NCBI GenBank assembly: GCA_002327785.1
Contig: DCUI01000065.1
Coordinates: forward strand, 1 to 17,241
Length of the DNA: 17,241 nt
Origin: Phycisphaerales bacterium UBA2218
GTDB lineage: Bacteria > Planctomycetota > Phycisphaerae > Sedimentisphaerales > Anaerobacaceae
Direction of reading: 5' to 3'
Of the stretch, positions 7,640 to 14,911 are shown in pieces. Made by a program: the position numbers and the translations under genes. The number at the start of each line of letters is the position of its first letter. Positions within the stretch are counted from its first letter, which is position 1. Below the pieces are notes generated by a model. That model had not been told where the DNA came from and searched no databases. It saw nothing but the letters and a program-made list of their open reading frames with translations.

Positions 7640-8578
7640 ATGGCCGGACGGATCGTCATCACCGGGGCAACGGGATTCATCGGCCGGGCGCTGTGCCGGG
7701 AGCTTCACACGGCTTACGAGATCGTTGCCCTGTCGCGCGATGCGACGAGGGCCGCCGGCGTGGTCGGAAAGTGGGCGAGGGTCCTCGAATGGGACGGGAG
7801 GACCGCCGGCCTTTGGGCCGGACAGGTGGACGGGGCGCACGCCGTCATCCATCTGGCCGGCGAGAGCGTCGCGCAAGGGCGATGGACGCAGGCCAAGATC
7901 GACAGCATCATACAAAGCCGAACGAATGGCGCGAAGGCCATCGCCGATACGGTCGCCAGTGCCAGGACCAAGCCTTCGGTCGTGATTCAGGGTTCGGCCG
8001 TCGGCTACTACGGGTCCCGCGGCGACGAGATTCTCACGGAGGATTCCCTGCCCGGCGCCACGTTCCTCGCGGACGTGTGCGAGCGGGTGGAATCCCTCGG
8101 CGCCAGGGTCGGAATGGCGGGTGTGCGATACGTAGCGATCCGCACCGGCATGGTGCTGGGGTTGCAGGGAGGAGCTCTGCCGAGCTTGATGGCCCCCTTC
8201 CGATTCTTTCTGGGCGGCCACGTCGGGACTGGAAACCAATGGCTGTCGTGGATTGGTCTGGAGGATCATGTCCGGGCGATTCGGTTCCTGCTGGAGCGTC
8301 CCAGCCTGGCGGGTCCATTCAATCTCACTGCGCCGCATCCGGCAACCATGAAGCAGTTCGGCCGAATCCTGGGGGGTGTCCTCCACAGGCCGGCCTGGAC
8401 GGTGATACCGGGCTTTGCGGTCCGGCTGGCGCTGGGAGGGATGGCCGATGAGGTGATCCTGGCCAGCCAGAAGGCGATCCCGAAGAAGTTGATCGGTGCA
8501 GGTTTCGAGTTCAGATATCCGGAATTGAAGACCGCATTGGACGCGATCATTCGAGGAGAAGGCTATGAGTCTCGCTGA
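7640..8578 (+). CDS. TIGR01777-family epimerase-like SDR protein (SDR39U1/YfcH type)
   Basis: The 312-residue protein opens with an extended-SDR nucleotide motif, RIVITGATGFIGRALCREL (residues 4-22, GxxGxxG). It continues with family landmarks: DGAHAVIHLAGESVAQGRWTQ, KIDSIIQSRTNGAKAI, VIQGSAVGYYGSRGDEILTE, RVGMAGVRYVAIRTGMVLG and WLSWIGLEDHVRAI. The C-terminal DUF1731 segment is present (MKQFGRILGGVLHRPAW, AIPKKLIGAGFEFRYPELKTAL). Members are NAD(P)-binding cytosolic proteins; the bacterial ones are linked loosely to cell division or are of unknown substrate, so no reaction is assigned. It follows the photolyase by 6 bases, and its 3' end overlaps the next gene by 14 bases, indicating translational coupling. 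TIGR01777 proteins next to photolyases are a common bacterial arrangement in my knowledge. Confidence 0.93.
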   Translation: MAGRIVITGATGFIGRALCRELHTAYEIVALSRDATRAAGVVGKWARVLEWDGRTAGLWAGQVDGAHAVIHLAGESVAQGRWTQAKIDSIIQSRTNGAKAIADTVASARTKPSVVIQGSAVGYYGSRGDEILTEDSLPGATFLADVCERVESLGARVGMAGVRYVAIRTGMVLGLQGGALPSLMAPFRFFLGGHVGTGNQWLSWIGLEDHVRAIRFLLERPSLAGPFNLTAPHPATMKQFGRILGGVLHRPAWTVIPGFAVRLALGGMADEVILASQKAIPKKLIGAGFEFRYPELKTALDAIIRGEGYESR

Positions 8579-8963
8579 CTGTTTTGAGAACACCGAAGGA
8601 ACCGGCGTCCTTGCGACGGCTGATGCTCAGGGAAACGTGGACCTGGCCCTCTATGCTCGCCCACACGTCGTCAGCGACGACGAGGTCATTTTCATCATGG
8701 GCGATCACGTCAGCCATAACAACATCACGGTCAATCCTCATGCGGCATATCTGTTCCTGGAACGAGGCGAGCCGGGACGAGGACAAGAAGGCCCGGGCTA
8801 CAAGGGGGTGCGGCTGTACCTCACACGGACGACGGAGGAAGCGGACCCGCAGAAGATCGAGGCGCTTCGGCGGAAAGGCCGCAAGGGGCATGAGTCTGAT
8901 GGCCGGCAGAAGTTCCTGGTGTATTTCAAGGTCGATCGGACTCGGCGTCTCGTCGGCGATTGA
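8565..8963 (+). CDS. Pyridoxamine 5'-phosphate oxidase-like FMN-binding split-barrel protein
   Basis: The 132-residue protein reads as a single split barrel: LADCFENTEGTGVLATADAQGNVDLALYARPHVV (strand pair expected in the PNPOx-like fold), DEVIFIMGDHVSHNNITVNPHAAYLF, YKGVRLYLTRTTEEAD and a closing FLVYFKVDRTRRLVG strand. Such small members bind FMN, F420 or haem and act as oxidoreductases or oxygen/peroxide protection factors; substrate not assignable. The ATG at 8565 has GAGGAGAAGGCT directly upstream, an excellent ribosome site lying inside the end of the preceding gene; the 14-base overlap implies coupling. It is the last gene before the terminator hairpin at 8984-9033. Confidence 0.88.
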   Translation: MSLADCFENTEGTGVLATADAQGNVDLALYARPHVVSDDEVIFIMGDHVSHNNITVNPHAAYLFLERGEPGRGQEGPGYKGVRLYLTRTTEEADPQKIEALRRKGRKGHESDGRQKFLVYFKVDRTRRLVGD

Positions 8964-8983
8964 TTGCGAGTTCCCGACGTGCG

Positions 8984-9033
8984 GCACAACTGCACGCCAT
9001 TTTTCGTGGCGAGTGCAAGTTGTGTGATTTTTT
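8984..9033 (+). terminator. Intrinsic terminator after the photolyase block
   Basis: GCACAACTGCACGCCA (8984-8999) pairs imperfectly with TGGCGAGTGCAAGTTGTG (9007-9024), with two small bulges and a 7-base loop. TTTTTT follows at 9028-9033. It lies 20 bases after the last stop codon and before the rex promoter, so it insulates the two transcripts. Confidence 0.65.
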
Positions 9034-9127
9034 GAGGCACCTGTAGCTATGGCCTAAGTCCTTTTATATTAAGGGTTTAGAGTTGGCGAGGTGTCGATCG
9101 ACGAGGAAAAAAGGCCCCATCGCATGG

Positions 9128-9156
9128 TTGACAGTCCGGCGGTCCTTGCATATAGT
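9128..9156 (+). promoter_or_regulatory. Sigma70-type promoter of the rex-hydrogenase operon
   Basis: TTGACA at 9128-9133 (perfect -35) and TATAGT at 9151-9156 (5 of 6 of the -10 consensus) are separated by exactly 17 bases. A start of transcription would be expected around 9163, just ahead of the Rex operator and about 40 bases before rex. No comparable promoter is seen before hydB, so this probably drives the whole block. Confidence 0.8.
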
Positions 9157-9169
9157 GGCAACCTTTATC

Positions 9170-9187
9170 TTGTGAATGTGAACACAA
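9170..9187 (+). promoter_or_regulatory. Rex operator (ROP site)
   Basis: TTGTGAATGTGAACACAA matches the Rex consensus TTGTGAAnnnnTTCACAA in length and in both outer arms: perfect TTGTG...CACAA with an 8-base centre. It sits about 7-25 bases after the predicted transcription start, where a bound repressor would block early elongation or initiation. Since rex itself is the first gene downstream, it implies NADH/NAD+-dependent autoregulation and repression of the hydrogenase genes behind it. Confidence 0.85.
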
Positions 9188-9200
9188 GCACGAAGGGTGT

Positions 9201-9887
9201 GTGTTGCCCGATATGAGGTATCACAGAATTCCGGACGAGACGGTACGGCGGTTGCCCATCTATCTGCGAGGCCTGATGGTTTCGGTAGACCAGGGGCATG
9301 AGCATATCTCCAGCCAGGCTCTGGCGGAATTTGTGGGTGTGCAGTCCTGGCAGATTCGCAAGGATTTTTCCTATTTTGGGGATTTCGGCACTCGCGGTGT
9401 CGGCTATAGCATTGAGAAGCTTGCTCGCGAGATCAAGAAGATCCTGCGGCTGGATGTGATTCGCAGAGCGGCCCTGGTTGGCGTGGGTGATCTGGGCTCG
9501 GCCTTGCTGGCGTACCCGGGGTTTGGAGGGTACGGTCTGGATATTGTGGCGGCCTTCGACACCGATCCTGAGAAGATCGGGAGGGTGGTCAACGGGGTCC
9601 GGATCGAGGACCCGTCGGGGATGGACGGGTTGGGTGGGCGCGACATCAGCCTGGCGATTGTTGCGGTGCCCCGGGCAGCCGCCCAATCGACGGTCGACAA
9701 GCTCGCGGAGGCCGGAATCCGGGGAATCCTGAACTTTGCCCCGTGCAAGGTGATCGCTCCCCGCCGGGTCAAGATCATCACGCTGGATATCGCAATGGAA
9801 CTTGCCCGCTTGCCCTACTACATGCCGGCGGGAGGATCGAGTGAGCACCCCATGACGGGCGGCAGCCCGCAACCGGGAGTATCGTGA
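9201..9887 (+). CDS. rex: Redox-sensing transcriptional repressor Rex
   Basis: Rex binds DNA when NADH is low and lets go when NADH rises. The N-terminal winged helix is seen in HISSQALAEFVGVQSW, then QIRKDFSYFGDFGTRGVGYS (about residues 35-70). The Rossmann domain carries ALVGVGDLGSALLAY (GxGxLG, about 91-105), an Asp-containing strand end (IVAAFDTDPEKIG) for NADH, and ILNFAPCKVIAPRRVKI. Length of 228 is typical. Three starts compete: GTG 9201, TTG 9204 and ATG 9213. AAGGG at 9193-9197 suits the first two better; ATG 9213 would begin MRYHRIPDETVRRLP as in many homologues, but without a ribosome site. The gene has its own operator at 9170-9187 and lies 44 bases before hydB. Confidence 0.96.
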   Translation: MLPDMRYHRIPDETVRRLPIYLRGLMVSVDQGHEHISSQALAEFVGVQSWQIRKDFSYFGDFGTRGVGYSIEKLAREIKKILRLDVIRRAALVGVGDLGSALLAYPGFGGYGLDIVAAFDTDPEKIGRVVNGVRIEDPSGMDGLGGRDISLAIVAVPRAAAQSTVDKLAEAGIRGILNFAPCKVIAPRRVKIITLDIAMELARLPYYMPAGGSSEHPMTGGSPQPGVS

Positions 9888-9931
9888 CGTAAAGGAACAG
9901 TTTTCGAGGTTTTTGGAGCCGGGATTGTCCC

Positions 9932-10969
9932 ATGAGTGTGAAGAAAATAACGAAAAGTGATTTCGCAGGCTTTGTCGACGCCCTGATCAGGACGGAGAAC
10001 GTCATCGGGGTTCAGGCGAAGGGTGACCGGTTCGATTTCGCCCCGTTGGAATCCGCGAAGGACCTTCGGTTGGACTACGATGTGACGCTCCAGCCGCCCA
10101 AGAAATTCTTCCTTCCGCCGACGGAGGTGCTTGTGACTTTTGAGCTTGGCGGTCCGTACAAATCCCAGCTCGACTGTCGGAAGTTCATCCTGATGGGCGT
10201 GCATCCCTACGACGTGATCGCCATCAACCAGATGGACGAGCTGTTCCGGCAGGACAACTACGACGCCCACTACATGACGCGACGAAACAACGCGTCGATC
10301 ATCGCTTGCGACGTGGCCAGAGCCTCCGACCACGTATTTGCCTCTTCCATGAATACCGCCGTCGTCAAGGAGGGCTACGATATTCTTCTAACGGACATCG
10401 GCGACAGCTACCTGATGGATGCTCCCACCGTGAAGGGCGGGGACTTGCTGGCCAAGGCCAAGGGGGCGGTGGACGCCGATCCCAAGGCCCTGAGCCAAAG
10501 AGACGCGGTGTGGGCCCACAACAAGAAGTCGCTGAACAAGCACGAGCTCAAGTGCGATCCCGCCTACCTGCCCCGGCTGCTGGCCAAGGCCTACAAGCAT
10601 CCGGTCTGGGAAGAGCGGGCCAAGACGTGTTTCGCCTGCGGATCGTGCAACCAGGTGTGCCCGACGTGCTACTGCTTCAACGTCCAGGATGACGTGAACT
10701 GGGACCTCAAGACGGGTGAGCGGACCCGCGCCTGGGACGGCTGTCTGCTCGACGGGTTCACCAAGGTCGCGCCGGACCATGAGTTTCGCAAGGCCCGCGC
10801 GGACCGCTTCCGGCACCGGCTGTATCGCAAGGCGGCCTATGTGCCCCAGAAGATTGGCGGCCAGATCGCCTGCGTCGGTTGCGGCCGATGCGTCGCCGCG
10901 TGTCTGCCCGACATCGCGAACCCCGTCAGCGTCTGCAACCGCCTGATCGACGATCTGGGGATCGGGTAG
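9932..10969 (+). CDS. hydB: Group 3b-type [NiFe] hydrogenase beta subunit (iron-sulfur electron-transfer protein)
   Basis: The 345-residue protein resembles the beta subunit of Pyrococcus sulfhydrogenase and the AsrA protein of anaerobic sulfite reductase. Two [4Fe-4S] sites are visible in the C-terminal third: CFACGSCNQVCPTCYC (Cys 233, 236, 239, 243, plus 246 and 248) and CVGCGRCVAACLPDI (Cys 314, 317, 320, 324). The N-terminal region (FLPPTEVLVTF, CRKFILMGVHPYDVIAINQMD) matches the family's domain that precedes the clusters. It is expected to pass electrons between the small subunit and the flavin subunit HydG in the cytosol. GGGA lies 7 bases before the ATG. The order beta-gamma-delta-alpha after it is the classical hydBGDA order. 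A 71-base AT-rich hairpin spacer separates it from hydG. Confidence 0.93.
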   Translation: MSVKKITKSDFAGFVDALIRTENVIGVQAKGDRFDFAPLESAKDLRLDYDVTLQPPKKFFLPPTEVLVTFELGGPYKSQLDCRKFILMGVHPYDVIAINQMDELFRQDNYDAHYMTRRNNASIIACDVARASDHVFASSMNTAVVKEGYDILLTDIGDSYLMDAPTVKGGDLLAKAKGAVDADPKALSQRDAVWAHNKKSLNKHELKCDPAYLPRLLAKAYKHPVWEERAKTCFACGSCNQVCPTCYCFNVQDDVNWDLKTGERTRAWDGCLLDGFTKVAPDHEFRKARADRFRHRLYRKAAYVPQKIGGQIACVGCGRCVAACLPDIANPVSVCNRLIDDLGIG

Positions 10970-11040
10970 CGGATTGATGATGGATGATTGATACAATCAT
11001 CCATAATCCATAATCCACAATCACTAATAGGAGTTGACCG
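10970..11040 (+). repeat. AT-rich spacer with a perfect 10-bp hairpin and TAATCCA repeats
   Basis: TGGATGATTG (10981-10990) and CAATCATCCA (10994-11003) are perfect inverted arms around an ATA loop. The right arm runs into the direct repeats TAATCCATAATCCACAATCA. There is no T run, so it is not a standard terminator; it lies between hydB and the AGGAG ribosome site of hydG and might tune stability or translation. The composition differs sharply from the flanking GC-rich genes. Confidence 0.6.
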
Positions 11041-11880
11041 ATGTGTCAGTGCTGTGCTGAAAAGAAAGACATTTACCTGCCGCAGTTGGCGACCGTCGCG
11101 GACATCAGCCAGATGAACGCCACGGAAAAATACCTGCGGCTCACGATGGACGACGGCCAGTTCGACTTCCTGCCCGGCCAGTTCGTGGAGGTTTCCATCG
11201 CCGGAATCGGCGAGGCCCCGATCACGATCAGCTCATCACCCACTCAGAAGGACGGGTTCGAGCTGGTGGTGCGAAAGATCGGGAACGTCAGCGGCGCCAT
11301 CCACAACCTCAAGCGAGGCTCCAAGCTGGGGATCCGCGGTCCGCTCGGCAAGGGCATCTATCCCGTCGAGGAGGCCAAGGGCAAGAGCGTGGTCTTTATT
11401 TGCGGCGGCATCGGCCTGGTCCCCCAGCGGTCATTTATCAATTACGTGTTCGACAACCGCGAGGACTACGGCGACGTGGCGATCCTCCAGGGCACCAAGA
11501 ACCATGATCTGCGGCTGTTCTCTTCGGAGATCGCGCAATGGAGTCAACGCGGCGACGTGCAGATGCTGGAGACGCTGGATGAAGGGCATCCGGCCTGGAA
11601 GGGCAACGTCGGCGTCGTGACCAAGCTGATCCGCAAGGTCGAGACCGACCTGAAGTCGGCGAAGATCCTCGTCTGCGGTCCGCCGGTCATGTACAAGTTC
11701 GTGCTCATGGCCCTGGAAGAGCAGGATGTCCCGCACAACAATATCTTCCTGAACCTCGAACGAAAGATGAAATGCGGCGTGGGCAAGTGCGGACATTGCC
11801 AGATCAACAACGTCTACGTCTGCATGGACGGTCCCGTGTTCCGATATTCCGATTTGGCATCTCTGCCGGAGGCGATTTAA
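11041..11880 (+). CDS. hydG: Group 3b-type hydrogenase gamma subunit (FAD/NAD(P)-binding, [2Fe-2S])
   Basis: This 279-residue flavoprotein is of the ferredoxin-NADP reductase/PyrK/AsrB type. The FAD domain covers residues 15-105 with FLPGQFVEVS and the family's shifted flavin motif APITISSSP (59-67). The nucleotide domain carries VVFICGGIGLVPQRSFINY (117-135) and ILVCGPPVMYKFV (209-221). A C-terminal [2Fe-2S] site is formed by Cys 245, 250, 253 and 261 (CGVGKCGHC, then C after seven residues). It is the NAD(P)H-reacting module: electrons enter or leave here and travel via HydB and HydD to the nickel site. The start has AGGAG 7-8 bases upstream. An unusual N-terminus, MCQCCAEKK, holds three cysteines. 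hydD begins 2 bases after the stop. Confidence 0.95.
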   Translation: MCQCCAEKKDIYLPQLATVADISQMNATEKYLRLTMDDGQFDFLPGQFVEVSIAGIGEAPITISSSPTQKDGFELVVRKIGNVSGAIHNLKRGSKLGIRGPLGKGIYPVEEAKGKSVVFICGGIGLVPQRSFINYVFDNREDYGDVAILQGTKNHDLRLFSSEIAQWSQRGDVQMLETLDEGHPAWKGNVGVVTKLIRKVETDLKSAKILVCGPPVMYKFVLMALEEQDVPHNNIFLNLERKMKCGVGKCGHCQINNVYVCMDGPVFRYSDLASLPEAI

Positions 11881-11882
11881 CA

Positions 11883-12638
11883 ATGGCGAAACCCAAGATT
11901 GCGATATTCGACTTTGCCTGCTGCGAAGGTTGCCAGCTCCAGGTCGTCAACCTCGAGGAGGAGATCCTCAGCCTGCTCGGAGGCGTCGACGTCGTGGAGT
12001 GGCGCGAGGCGATGAGTGAGAAGAGCGACGAGTACGACATAGCCATCATCGAAGGGTCGATCACCCGCCTGGAGGATGAGGAGAGACTCAAGCTGATCCG
12101 CAGCCGGGCGAAGGTTCTGATTGCTCTCGGCGCCTGCGCGACGATCGGCGGCATCAACAAACTCAAGAACAACTTCGACGATCTCGACGAGGTGAAGAAG
12201 TGCGTCTATGGCAGGGCCGCGAGCAAGCCGCACCTGCACACGGGCCCGACCAAGGCCGTGGATGAAGTCGTCCAGGTCGATTTCTACGTCCACGGCTGCC
12301 CCATCGACAGGAAGGAATTCACGTACATCGTGCGATCCCTCCTGCTGGGCAAGAAGCCCGAGATCCCCGATTATCCCGTCTGCGTCGAGTGCAAGGCCAA
12401 AGGCAATCCCTGCCTATGGCAGTACGACCAGGTGTGTCTGGGGCCGATCATCCGAGCCGGCTGCGGGGCACGGTGCCCGTCGAACGGGTTCCGCTGCTTT
12501 GGCTGCCGGGGCTACACGAGCAACCCGAACGTGGATGCGGCCAAGGACGTCATTGCCCGCTACGGTCTGAACATAGACGACCTGAAAACCAAGATGGTTC
12601 TCTTTGGAAGCATGCAGGAGCCTACGATCTATGAGTAA
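11883..12638 (+). CDS. hydD: Group 3b-type [NiFe] hydrogenase small (delta) subunit
   Basis: The 251-residue protein carries the proximal [4Fe-4S] site of the hydrogenase small-subunit/NADH-dehydrogenase 20-kDa fold: CCEGCQ (Cys 14 and 17), LGACATIGG (Cys 85) and VHGCPI (Cys 139). The C-terminal quarter has eight more cysteines (167, 170, 177, 185, 194, 198, 205, 208), enough for two further clusters, in the arrangement VCVECKAKGNPC...VCLGPIIRAGCGARCPS..FRCFGC typical of cytosolic group 3 enzymes. No twin-arginine signal is present, which agrees with a cytosolic enzyme. The ATG at 11883 has GGAGG about 10 bases upstream; the longer frame from 11772 is only a shadow over hydG. It overlaps hydA by 8 bases (ATGAGTAA). 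Confidence 0.95.
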   Translation: MAKPKIAIFDFACCEGCQLQVVNLEEEILSLLGGVDVVEWREAMSEKSDEYDIAIIEGSITRLEDEERLKLIRSRAKVLIALGACATIGGINKLKNNFDDLDEVKKCVYGRAASKPHLHTGPTKAVDEVVQVDFYVHGCPIDRKEFTYIVRSLLLGKKPEIPDYPVCVECKAKGNPCLWQYDQVCLGPIIRAGCGARCPSNGFRCFGCRGYTSNPNVDAAKDVIARYGLNIDDLKTKMVLFGSMQEPTIYE

Positions 12639-13941
12639 AGGCACAGTCAGCATAAGCGTACATCACGTCACTCGTGTGGAAGGGCACGGCAACATCGTGC
12701 TCAACGCGAACAACGGCAAAATCGAGAAACTTCAGTGGCAGGTGCCCGAGGCCCCGCGGTTCTTCGAGGCCATGGTGCGCGGACGAAGCTACGAGGATAT
12801 CCAGACCATCGTCAGCCGCATCTGCGGCATCTGCTCGATCACCCACTCACTGGCCTCGACCAAAGCCGTCGAGAATGCGATGGGCATCCAGGTGTCCGAG
12901 CAGGCCGACAAGGTCCGCATCCTGATGCACTACTCCGAGCAGCTGCAAAGCCACGTGCTGCACGTCGGCTACCTGGCGGCCCCGGACTTCTTCGGCGTGC
13001 CGTCGGTGGTCCCGCTGGTGGGGATGGCCCCGGATGCGGTCAAGACGATCATCGGTCTGCATCGCCTGGCGAATGAGTGGTCGGACCTGATCGCCGGCCG
13101 GACCACGCACCCGGTGACGCTCAAGCCGGGCGGCCTGACGAAGTTTCCCACCGAGAAGCAGCTTCGTGACCTGCAGGAGCGGCTCAAGAAATGCCTCCCC
13201 GACCTCAAAGTCGTCGCCGAGGTGGTGCTCTCGGTGGCCGGCAACATCCCGAACTTCCAGCGGCCGACGGAATACGTCTCGCTCAAGCAGGATAATCCGC
13301 CGACGTATACTTTCTACCACGGCGAAATCACCTCGACCGACTACGACGGCGCCGTGGCGATCAACGACTGGAAAACGGTCGCCAACGAGTACGTCAACGA
13401 CCAATCCACGGCCAAGTGGACGAAGTGGCATCGCAAGTCCTATGCGGTCGGCGCCCTGGCCCGATTCAACAACAATGGCGAACGGCTCTCGCCGACGGCC
13501 AAGGCCGTAGCCAAGATGTTCGGCCTGGAAAAGGGCAACTGCAATCCCTACATGAACACGGTAGCCCAGCTTGTGGAATGTGTCCACGTGGTCGAAGTCA
13601 GCATTCCGATGATCGACGATCTGCTGACGAAGGGGATCAAGCCCGAGACGGTCAGGACGTCCCCGAAGGCCGGGAAGGCCAGCGGCTGTGTCGAGGCGCC
13701 TCGCGGCATCCTGTTCCACGAGTACGAATTCGACCGCAAGGGCAACTGCGTCGGCGCGGACATCTGCATCCCGACGAACCAGAACCACGCCAGCATCCAG
13801 GAGGACTTCGAGAAACTCGTGCCCGAGATCCTGGATGAGCCGGAGGACAAGATCCGCCTGAAGCTGGAGATGCTCGTGCGATCCTACGATCCATGCATCT
13901 CCTGCTCAACACACATGCTGGATGTGCAGTTTGTCAGATAG
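12631..13941 (+). CDS. hydA: Group 3b-type [NiFe] hydrogenase large (alpha) catalytic subunit
   Basis: The 436-residue subunit binds the Ni-Fe centre that splits or makes H2. Both metal motifs are intact: L1 is RICGICSITH (Cys 65 and 68, residues 63-72) and L2 is DPCISCSTH (Cys 422 and 425, His 428). RVEGHG near residues 15-20 holds the conserved Glu. Eight residues (MLDVQFVR) follow His 428; in this family the tail after the L2 His is removed by a dedicated protease, and such a protease gene follows at 14012. The Cys pairs and short length fit group 3 enzymes; group 3b is chosen because of the hydBGDA order and the HydB/HydG partners. The start at 12631 overlaps the end of hydD by 8 bases; the frame from 12604 is an artificial extension. 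Confidence 0.95.
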   Translation: MSKGTVSISVHHVTRVEGHGNIVLNANNGKIEKLQWQVPEAPRFFEAMVRGRSYEDIQTIVSRICGICSITHSLASTKAVENAMGIQVSEQADKVRILMHYSEQLQSHVLHVGYLAAPDFFGVPSVVPLVGMAPDAVKTIIGLHRLANEWSDLIAGRTTHPVTLKPGGLTKFPTEKQLRDLQERLKKCLPDLKVVAEVVLSVAGNIPNFQRPTEYVSLKQDNPPTYTFYHGEITSTDYDGAVAINDWKTVANEYVNDQSTAKWTKWHRKSYAVGALARFNNNGERLSPTAKAVAKMFGLEKGNCNPYMNTVAQLVECVHVVEVSIPMIDDLLTKGIKPETVRTSPKAGKASGCVEAPRGILFHEYEFDRKGNCVGADICIPTNQNHASIQEDFEKLVPEILDEPEDKIRLKLEMLVRSYDPCISCSTHMLDVQFVR

Positions 13942-14011
13942 GGTCGATGTTTGGGATTTGAAGTGTGAAGTGAAAATCAAAGATCAAACGTCAAACTTCA
14001 AGAATCAGGTC
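13942..14011 (+). repeat. AT-rich spacer with imperfect inverted repeat between hydA and the maturation protease gene
   Basis: TTGAAGT (13958-13964) and ACTTCAA (13995-14001) are perfect 7-base inverted arms, extended by GAT/ATC with a bulge. The interior holds repeated words (GTGAAGTG, ATCAAAGATCAAACGTCAAAC). No T run follows. It is one of three such tracts in this block and contrasts with the GC-rich genes on both sides. Confidence 0.5.
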
Positions 14012-14473
14012 ATGACAAAGCCCATCGTGGTGGTCGGTCTGGGCAATCCGCTGATGGCGGATGAAGGCATCGGGGTATGTCTTGTCGAGCGGTTGGCGCA
14101 ATCCGCGGTCGACCATCCCGAGGTGGAGTTCATCGATGCCGGGACGGGCGGGCTGGCGGTGTTGCACTACATCGAGGGCCGGCGCAAGGCGATCTTTGTC
14201 GATTGCGCGTGCATGGGCGAGGAGCCGGGGTCGATCCGGCGTTTTCTGCCTGAGGAGGTCCGTAGCGTGAAAGCGCTCGCCCATCGGTCGCTTCACGAGG
14301 CCGACCTTCTGCGGATCATCGACATGGCCAGACAGCTTCGCCGGGCTCCCGACGAGATCGTGATGTTTGGCATTCAGCCGGAGCGAGTCGGGCTGGGTCA
14401 AGGCTTGAGCCGGACGCTGACGAACGGAATCGACCGGTACATGGCTGCGGTTCGGACTGAACTGGATGCATAG
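14012..14473 (+). CDS. [NiFe] hydrogenase maturation endopeptidase (HycI/HybD family)
   Basis: The 153-residue protein begins PIVVVGLGNPLMADEGIG, the family signature GxGNxLxxD(D/E)GxG, with Asp 17 as first nickel ligand. FIDAGTGGLAVL (about 40-51), Asp 64 in IFVDCACMG and His 95 in RSLHEADLL complete the expected set that reads the nickel in the large subunit before cutting. GIQPERVGLGQGLS is the usual late motif. It most likely trims the MLDVQFVR tail of HydA, encoded just upstream. The ATG at 14012 is chosen for its match to the family; AGGT lies only a base or two away, so the ribosome site is poor. The frame upstream of it runs through AT-rich spacer and is not coding. Confidence 0.92.
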   Translation: MTKPIVVVGLGNPLMADEGIGVCLVERLAQSAVDHPEVEFIDAGTGGLAVLHYIEGRRKAIFVDCACMGEEPGSIRRFLPEEVRSVKALAHRSLHEADLLRIIDMARQLRRAPDEIVMFGIQPERVGLGQGLSRTLTNGIDRYMAAVRTELDA

Positions 14474-14509
14474 TCAAAGATAAGATATGGGGACTCCTAA
14501 GGAGAACAA

Positions 14510-14911
14510 ATGGGACAGGGCAGGATTCTGATTATCGATGACGATCCTGATATCACCGAAGCGATGACGGTCGTTTTGAAAAACAAGGGCTACGAGGTGC
14601 GCAGCGCCCAGGATAGCGATGAGGGCATGGATCGGCTGAAAGAGGCTCGGCCGGACCTGATCATTCTCGATGTGATGATGAGGACCTCGCAGGAAGGATT
14701 CGAGTTCTCCCGCGAGATCAAACAGAACGCGCAGTACAAAGACATCCCCGTTCTCATGCTGACGGCCGTCAAGCAGAAGAAGGGGCTGGACTTCAAGAGC
14801 GAGGCGGGCGATGAAGCCTGGCTGCCCGTCCAGGCGTTTCTCGATAAGCCGGTCAAGCCGGACGTGCTCCTCGAGAAGGTCCAGGACCTGCTGTCGGCTC
14901 ACAAGGCGTGA
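14510..14911 (+). CDS. Single-domain response regulator (CheY-like receiver)
   Basis: The 133-residue protein is a receiver domain and nothing more. The acidic pocket is D10-D11-D12 (ILIIDDDPD), the phosphate acceptor is Asp 54 (LIILDVMM), the switch Thr 85 (VLMLTAVK) and the invariant Lys 113 (FLDKPVKP). No DNA-binding or enzyme output domain follows, so it must act through a protein partner or as a phosphate relay. It has a strong ribosome site, AAGGAG, 6 bases before the ATG. It sits between the hydrogenase protease gene and the histidine kinase gene, and the kinase is the obvious phosphodonor by context (inference). The loop after Thr 85 is long (KQKKGLDFKSEAGDEAWLPVQAF). Confidence 0.93.
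   Translation: MGQGRILIIDDDPDITEAMTVVLKNKGYEVRSAQDSDEGMDRLKEARPDLIILDVMMRTSQEGFEFSREIKQNAQYKDIPVLMLTAVKQKKGLDFKSEAGDEAWLPVQAFLDKPVKPDVLLEKVQDLLSAHKA

Noticed and set aside
7427..8593. Minus-strand open frame of 388 codons over the SDR gene
   Set aside because: Antisense shadow of the photolyase end, the SDR gene and the start of the split-barrel gene, all well supported on the plus strand.
8984..9024. CACAA and TTGTG words upstream of rex as a second Rex operator
   Set aside because: They are 30 or more bases apart and face as arms of the terminator hairpin (CACAA first, TTGTG last), opposite to a Rex site.
9093..9102. Perfect palindrome GTCGATCGAC upstream of the rex promoter
   Set aside because: Ten-base palindromes of this kind occur by chance and no regulator is known to me for it.
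11772..11882. N-terminal extension of the small-subunit frame over the end of hydG
   Set aside because: The extension is the shadow of hydG; MAKPKIAIFD at 11883 fits the family and has a ribosome site.
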